Shown here: piece after piece, positions 5,809 through 9,617 of the stretch
Layout: each line of letters opens with the position of its first letter
Position numbering within the stretch: the first letter of the stretch is position 1
Assembly: GCA_963610315.1 (NCBI GenBank)
Contig: CAVDMV010000033.1
Location: forward strand, 1-9,617
From: UBA3210 sp963610315
GTDB lineage: Bacteria > Bacillota_I > Bacilli_A > RFN20 > CAG-449
Reading direction: 5' to 3'
DNA length: 9,617 bases
The notes under the pieces: generated by a model
Databases searched by the model: none
The model's input: the letters and a program-made list of their open reading frames with translations, nothing else
What the model was told of the DNA's origin: nothing
Made by a program: the position numbers and the translations under genes

Positions 5809-6780
5809 ATGAACGAAAATTTAAAAGTAGCAATTGTTGGTGCAGGCCCTGCTGGATTATCCGCGGCAAAAGATTTATTAACCGCAGGAGTTAAGGTTGA
5901 TATTTACGATCGAGAAAATTTCGCCGGCGGAGTTATGGCCTTTGGTATTCCAGGCTTTAGAATTGGTCAAGAAACTGTCAATAGATCAATTACTCCAGTA
6001 CAAGACTTAGGAGGAAATTTCATCTTTGGAAAAGACTTAAAAGAATCTGATTTCTTAGATCTTGCGACTAAATATGATTATGTCTATTTAGCATTTGGTT
6101 TAACAAAAGTTCGTCGATTAGGCGTTCCTGGTGAAGATTTAGAAGGCTCTTTAGATGCACTTGATTTCTTACGTGATTTTAACTTTGAAGATAAATTACA
6201 TTTAAAGAAATCTAAACCAACTTTACATGGAACAGTAATTCTTGTCGGTGCAGGCAATGTCGCAATGGATGGAGCTCGCGCGGCTGTTAGATGTGGTGCA
6301 GAAAAAACTATCATCGTCTATAGAAGAAGTAGAGATGAAGCTCCTTGTAAGAAAAACGAAATGGAAGATGCAGAAAATGAAGGTGTCGAACTTCAATTCT
6401 TAACTAATCCAGTTGAATTAATCGGTGAAAATGGCCACGTTACAAAATGTAAATGTGAAGTTATGGAATTAGGTGAACCTGATGCAAGTGGTAGAAGAAG
6501 CCCAGTTGGAACAGGTAAATACATTGAAATTCCTTGTGATTATGTTATTTCTGCAATTGGTCAAATTCCAGATTCCAGTGTTTGGAACGTTGGTAAAATT
6601 GAAACTAATCACGGCTATGTCGTTGGAAAAGAAAAATATGGGGCTGGTAAGATGATTGCTTATCAAACTAGCGTAGAAAATATCTTTACCGGCGGAGACG
6701 TCGTATTAGGCGCGAAAACAATTGGTGATGCCTTATTATGTGGTAAGGGATTTGCTAAATACGTATTAGAACATAAATAG
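5809..6780 (+). CDS. GltD-type FAD/NAD(P)H oxidoreductase without the N-terminal Fe-S domain
   Basis: A 323-aa flavoprotein of the glutamate synthase small-subunit family. It has the FAD-binding GAGPAG at 11-16 with Asp34 at the end of the second strand, G-I-P-G-F-R at 46-51, G-V-P-G-E at 105-109, a second Rossmann motif GAGNVAMD at 147-154 followed by Y-R-R-S-R-D-E (171-177, suggesting NADPH), A-I-G-Q at 249-252, and the closing FAD motif F-T-G-G-D-V at 293-298. GltD and relatives are about 450-490 aa and carry a Cys-rich N-terminal [4Fe-4S] domain. This protein starts directly at the FAD domain and has no CxxC pair, so electrons from NADPH must go to a separate partner or small acceptor. 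No gltA-like large subunit is present, so calling it glutamate synthase would be unsafe. The start has AAGGAAGG 6 bases upstream. It has its own promoter and a strong terminator. The true acceptor is unknown. Confidence 0.9.
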   Translation: MNENLKVAIVGAGPAGLSAAKDLLTAGVKVDIYDRENFAGGVMAFGIPGFRIGQETVNRSITPVQDLGGNFIFGKDLKESDFLDLATKYDYVYLAFGLTKVRRLGVPGEDLEGSLDALDFLRDFNFEDKLHLKKSKPTLHGTVILVGAGNVAMDGARAAVRCGAEKTIIVYRRSRDEAPCKKNEMEDAENEGVELQFLTNPVELIGENGHVTKCKCEVMELGEPDASGRRSPVGTGKYIEIPCDYVISAIGQIPDSSVWNVGKIETNHGYVVGKEKYGAGKMIAYQTSVENIFTGGDVVLGAKTIGDALLCGKGFAKYVLEHK

Positions 6781-6788
6781 TTAGTAAG

Positions 6789-6813
6789 AAACATTCCTTA
6801 AGGAATGTTTTTT
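6789..6813 (+). terminator. Intrinsic terminator of the GltD-like gene
   Basis: AAACATTCC (6789-6797) pairs perfectly with GGAATGTTT (6802-6810) around TTAA, running into a six-T tract (6808-6813). It starts eight bases after the TAG stop. Confidence 0.92.
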
Positions 6814-6847
6814 CATTCTTATTTTTCTATCTTTAATAAACAATTTA

Positions 6848-6856
6848 TGCTAGAAT
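6848..6856 (+). promoter_or_regulatory. Extended -10 promoter of the GGDEF gene
   Basis: TGC-TAGAAT is an extended -10 with five of six matches, about 27 bases before the ATG. No good -35 is seen at 16-18 bp. The preceding terminator means this gene needs its own promoter. Confidence 0.5.
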
Positions 6857-6883
6857 GTAAAAGATGAAGAAAGGTGGGCTATT

Positions 6884-8233
6884 ATGGTAAGAGATGATAC
6901 TACTAATCAAGCTGTGCCAATGAATAACAAAGATTATGAATCTTTATTTAATGCCTTCGCGATTAATTATTTAAACATATTTTTAATTTATCCTAATACG
7001 GGTAATTGCAAAATCTTAAAACTAAATGGTTATAAAACCACTGGTTTTGGTAATGTTAATTATGTTTCTAATTATGAAGAAATGCTTTCAAATTATATTA
7101 AAGAACGTGTTTTTGATGAAGATAAGGCATTCTTAAAAATGGAATTATCATTAGATGAAGTTGTTCGTGAATTAGAGTCTAAAGATCAATTTGAACTTCC
7201 ATATCGTGTTATTCAAGATAAACAAATTCATTATTATTCTGCACATTATATTAAAGTTAATAAACCCGATGAAGAACTTTTAATTGTCGCAGGATTTAGA
7301 AATATTGATTTAATCATTAGTGATGAAGATAAAAGAAAAGATGAAGCGATGAATAAAGCTTATGAATCTCTAGCTAAAGCTTTCTATTCTTTACATCGTG
7401 TTGATATTATTAATAATATTTATTATGAAATTAAATCGAGTAAATATATTAAACGAGGCGAAATAAGAGGGACTAATGCTTATAAAGAAAATGTTGATGC
7501 AGTTATCGATTATGTTTGTACTCCTGAATTTCATGATTTAGTAAAAGAATTTATGGATATAACAACGTTAGAAGAACGTTTAAAACATACTAATTCAGTT
7601 GCAATTGAATTCATTGGTCGATTCACAGGCTGGGTTAGAATGTCATATATTGTAGACGATTATGATGACTATGGCCATTTATATCATGTCTTACTTCTTG
7701 TCGAAGTTATTGATAAAGAAAGAAGAAGAGAAGAATCTTTAAGAGTTCTTGCAGAAAGAGATCATTTAAGTGGATTATATAATCGTGGAACTGGTGAACA
7801 TAAGATTAAGAAATTTATTAATCAAAAAGTGTCAGGCTTATTCTGCTTAATGGATTGTGATAATTTTAAATCAATAAATGATAACTTCGGTCATGAGATT
7901 GGTGATGAAGTTATTAGACAAATCGCGAATGTCTTAAAAAAGAATGTTCGTGACGAAGAAATTTCTATGCGTCTCGGGGGAGATGAATTTGCAATCTTCC
8001 TTCCTAATATAACTCGTGAAGATGAAGCAAAAGAATCTTGGAAAAAAATAGTTGATGGATTTAAAAATATCCATATTAAAGAATTACAAGGTTTTACTCT
8101 CTCAATAAGTGCAGGATGTACATTATATGATGGAGGAAGTGAAGAAAACTTCAATACCTTATATAAAAAAGCTGATGATGCGATGTATATTTCAAAAAAG
8201 ACCTTCGGTTATAAACTTACATTTATTAAATAA
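6884..8233 (+). CDS. Soluble sensor diguanylate cyclase (GGDEF domain protein)
   Basis: A 449-aa protein whose C-terminal domain (about 285-449) is a GGDEF domain: E-R-D-H-L-S-G-L-Y-N-R at 291-301, M-D-C-D-N-F-K-S-I-N-D-N-F-G-H at 323-337, the intact active-site G-G-D-E-F at 365-369, S-I-S-A-G-C at 407-412, and A-D-D-A-M-Y at 430-435. All key catalytic parts are there, so it should make cyclic di-GMP from two GTP. The inhibitory I-site position five residues before GGDEF reads R-D-E-E (356-359) instead of R-x-x-D, so product inhibition may be weak. The first roughly 285 residues have no membrane segment and look like two PAS-like sensor regions (about 20-145 and 155-280) joined to GGDEF by a charged helix; the PAS reading is inference from size and order. 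The start has AAAGGTGG at 6870-6877, 6 bases before ATG. No EAL, HD-GYP or PilZ partner is in the window. Confidence 0.92.
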   Translation: MVRDDTTNQAVPMNNKDYESLFNAFAINYLNIFLIYPNTGNCKILKLNGYKTTGFGNVNYVSNYEEMLSNYIKERVFDEDKAFLKMELSLDEVVRELESKDQFELPYRVIQDKQIHYYSAHYIKVNKPDEELLIVAGFRNIDLIISDEDKRKDEAMNKAYESLAKAFYSLHRVDIINNIYYEIKSSKYIKRGEIRGTNAYKENVDAVIDYVCTPEFHDLVKEFMDITTLEERLKHTNSVAIEFIGRFTGWVRMSYIVDDYDDYGHLYHVLLLVEVIDKERRREESLRVLAERDHLSGLYNRGTGEHKIKKFINQKVSGLFCLMDCDNFKSINDNFGHEIGDEVIRQIANVLKKNVRDEEISMRLGGDEFAIFLPNITREDEAKESWKKIVDGFKNIHIKELQGFTLSISAGCTLYDGGSEENFNTLYKKADDAMYISKKTFGYKLTFIK

Positions 8234-8252
8234 GCCACTGCGGTGGCTTTTT
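8232..8252 (+). terminator. Intrinsic terminator overlapping the GGDEF gene stop codon
   Basis: AAGCCAC (8232-8238) pairs with GTGGCTT (8243-8249) around TGCG, followed by a five-T run (8248-8252). The stem begins inside the TAA stop codon (8231-8233), so a ribosome at the stop could affect folding. Confidence 0.85.
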
Positions 8253-8282
8253 ATAAACTAAGAAAGAAGAAAGTAGGTAAAC

Positions 8283-8771
8283 ATGGATAAAATAAAAATA
8301 TTATTTGTTTGTCACGGCAATATTTGTCGTTCACCAATGGCTGAATTTATCTTTTTAGATAAAATAAAGAAATTGAATCTAGAATCTTATTTCTATGTTG
8401 AATCTAAGGCTACTTCTAATGAAGAAATTTATTTAGGTAGAGGTAATCCGATTTATCCTCCGGCTCAAGAAATATTAACTTTACACCATATCCCTTTTTC
8501 ACACGAAAAAAGAGCTAGTAAACTTATTAAAGAAGATTATAATAAATTTAATTATATTATCGCGATGGATAAAAATAATCTAATAAATATGTTAAGAATA
8601 TTTAATAATGATAACGAACATAAAATTAAATTATTATTAGAATATGTTTCTCTCAATGAAGATATTTCTGATCCATGGTACACTAGAGATTTTGAAAGAA
8701 CTTATTTAGATATTTCTCGTGGAGTTGATGGCTTAATTTCTTATTTAGTTTCTACTTATAAACTTAAATAA
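8283..8771 (+). CDS. Low-molecular-weight protein tyrosine phosphatase
   Basis: A 162-aa cytoplasmic phosphatase with the signature loop C-H-G-N-I-C-R-S-P starting at Cys10: the nucleophile Cys10, Arg16 and Ser17 fit C-x5-R-S. The catalytic acid is Asp130 in D-P-W-Y (130-133), and A-M-D at 94-96 is also family-typical. The length matches the family's usual 150-165 aa. The loop resembles tyrosine-type enzymes (G-N-I-C-R) rather than the YwlE-type arginine phosphatases, which carry C-T-G-N-T-C-R. The target protein is unknown, and no capsule or tyrosine-kinase genes are nearby. The start ATG has AGTAGG at 8272-8277, a modest Shine-Dalgarno 5 bases upstream. The gene follows a terminator by only about 30 bases. 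I see only a weak possible -10 (TATAAA, 8252-8257), so it may partly rely on read-through. The CCA transferase gene follows after 19 bases, suggesting an operon. Confidence 0.93.
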   Translation: MDKIKILFVCHGNICRSPMAEFIFLDKIKKLNLESYFYVESKATSNEEIYLGRGNPIYPPAQEILTLHHIPFSHEKRASKLIKEDYNKFNYIIAMDKNNLINMLRIFNNDNEHKIKLLLEYVSLNEDISDPWYTRDFERTYLDISRGVDGLISYLVSTYKLK

Positions 8772-8790
8772 TTTTTATTGAAGGTGATTT

Positions 8791-9617
8791 ATGAAGAAGA
8801 TTGATCTTTTACCAAATATATATGTTTCTCTTGAAGAAGAATTTTCTTCTCGTGGTTTTTCTTTGTTCATTGTTGGAGGTACCTCGCGCGATATCTTACT
8901 TAAAAAAGAAATTACTGATTTAGATTTTGCTACTGATGCAACTATTGAAGAAATGAAATTATTTTTAACTTCATCTTATTCTAGTGTAGGTTCAATGAGT
9001 ATTAAGTATTTAGATAAAAAGGTAGATTTAACTACTTTAAGAAAAGAAAGTGGATATTTAGATTATCGTCATCCTTCTGAAGTAACCTTTATTAAAGATC
9101 CAAAAGAAGATTCTTTAAGACGAGATTTTACGCTAAATGCCATATATATTGATAAAAATGGCAATATCTTAGATTACCATAATGGTATTGAAGATTTGAA
9201 AAATAAAAAATTAGTTTTTATTGGGGAAGCTAATAAAAGAATTAAAGAAGATCCTTTAAGAATCTTAAGAGGAATTAGATTTTCTTTAGTTTATAATTTT
9301 GATGTTACTTTTAATAAAGAAATTGAAGATAATCTTTCTTTATTAAAAAAGATTCCTATTAGAAAAGCTTTTGAAGAATTAAATAAATTAAAAGAAGTTT
9401 CTTCTATTTATTATAGACAAGCTTATAAAGATTATAATTTAGAAAGAATATTTCCTTTTAACGATATTAAAGATAATAAGAATATCTATTTAGGAAAAGA
9501 AAAAGATCTTCTATTTTTAGCTAACCAAGGTGTCAGTTTATATCTATTAAATTATCGTTATTATTATAAACATAAAGAAGAATTCTTAGAATATAATTAT
9601 TTATATAATATCTGTTT
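8791..9617 (+). CDS. cca: CCA tRNA nucleotidyltransferase, class II (3' partial)
   Basis: An open frame of 275 codons running off the right edge without a stop. It shows the class II nucleotidyltransferase (bacterial CCA-adding / poly(A) polymerase) motifs in order: V-G-G-T-S-R-D at 28-34, the metal-binding D-L-D at 43-45 in D-L-D-F-A-T, D-L-T-T-L-R at 79-84, E-D-S-L-R-R-D-F-T-L-N-A at 106-117, and E-D-P-L-R-I-L-R-G-I-R-F at 153-164, which chooses the incoming CTP or ATP. The family adds or repairs the 3' CCA end of tRNAs in the cytoplasm. Full-length members are about 390-450 aa, so the C-terminal tRNA-binding part is missing here only because the window ends. Whether it adds all of CCA or only part cannot be told from this portion. 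The start has AAGGTGAT at 8781-8788 just before ATG. It lies 19 bases after the phosphatase gene, so they are probably co-transcribed. Confidence 0.93.
   Translation, partial: MKKIDLLPNIYVSLEEEFSSRGFSLFIVGGTSRDILLKKEITDLDFATDATIEEMKLFLTSSYSSVGSMSIKYLDKKVDLTTLRKESGYLDYRHPSEVTFIKDPKEDSLRRDFTLNAIYIDKNGNILDYHNGIEDLKNKKLVFIGEANKRIKEDPLRILRGIRFSLVYNFDVTFNKEIEDNLSLLKKIPIRKAFEELNKLKEVSSIYYRQAYKDYNLERIFPFNDIKDNKNIYLGKEKDLLFLANQGVSLYLLNYRYYYKHKEEFLEYNYLYNIC

Noticed and set aside
6084..6666. Short reading frames on both strands inside the oxidoreductase gene
   Set aside because: They overlap a confidently identified gene, lack ribosome binding sites and have compositions typical of shadow frames.
5809..6780. 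Calling the oxidoreductase glutamate synthase small subunit (gltD) outright
   Set aside because: It lacks the N-terminal Fe-S domain and no large-subunit gene is present, so only the family name is supported.
1..9617. CRISPR arrays, tRNA or rRNA genes, insertion sequences, attachment sites
   Set aside because: No regularly spaced repeats, cloverleaf-like stretches, transposase or integrase genes, or long terminal inverted repeats were seen in the short intergenic gaps.

Overview
The window is AT-rich (roughly 30% GC by eye), densely coded, and carries short gaps, T-tailed hairpins and purine-rich ribosome binding sites of the GAGGTGA or AAGGAG type. This points to a low-GC Firmicute or a Mollicutes relative, most likely a gut-type lineage related to RF39, Izemoplasma or Erysipelotrichia; the placement is inference. 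All roughly two dozen tryptophans are TGG, no reading frame contains an internal TGA, and no gene ends in TGA (eight TAA, one TAG). That fits the standard bacterial code rather than the Mycoplasma/Spiroplasma code 4. The window looks chromosomal: it holds trpS and a CCA-adding enzyme, and no transposase, integrase, tRNA, rRNA or CRISPR array.

Left part (1-4290): a secreted, probable lipoprotein of unknown function is cut by the left edge and converges on kduD (minus strand) across a two-way terminator. kduD diverges from trpS; the 169-base gap holds an extended -10 for kduD and a perfect inverted repeat that could be an operator. After trpS and its terminator comes a cytoplasmic GH28 polygalacturonase-type enzyme. 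kduD and the GH28 gene both belong to pectin/uronate breakdown, so they are probably linked in function although trpS lies between them and they face opposite ways. A long two-way terminator closes this block.

Middle part (4291-6780): a small lipoprotein gene (minus strand) diverges from a gene for an Api92/YubB-like protein, a family known mostly from phages and plasmids. Next is a GltD-type FAD/NADPH oxidoreductase that lacks the usual N-terminal iron-sulfur domain. It has its own promoter and a strong terminator.

Right part (6781-9617): a soluble GGDEF protein with two putative sensor regions and an intact GGDEF motif is followed by a terminator that overlaps its stop codon. Then come a low-molecular-weight protein tyrosine phosphatase and, 19 bases later, a CCA tRNA nucleotidyltransferase that runs off the right edge; these last two probably form an operon.

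The genes are mostly ordinary family members, and I see no clear new multi-gene system. The points most worth a second look are a strong excess of the tetranucleotide CGCG, almost always as a C-ending codon followed by alanine GCG; the stand-alone GltD-like enzyme without its Fe-S domain; the candidate operator at kduD; the atypical active site of the GH28 protein; and the lone Api92-like gene. No gap between genes exceeds 170 bases.
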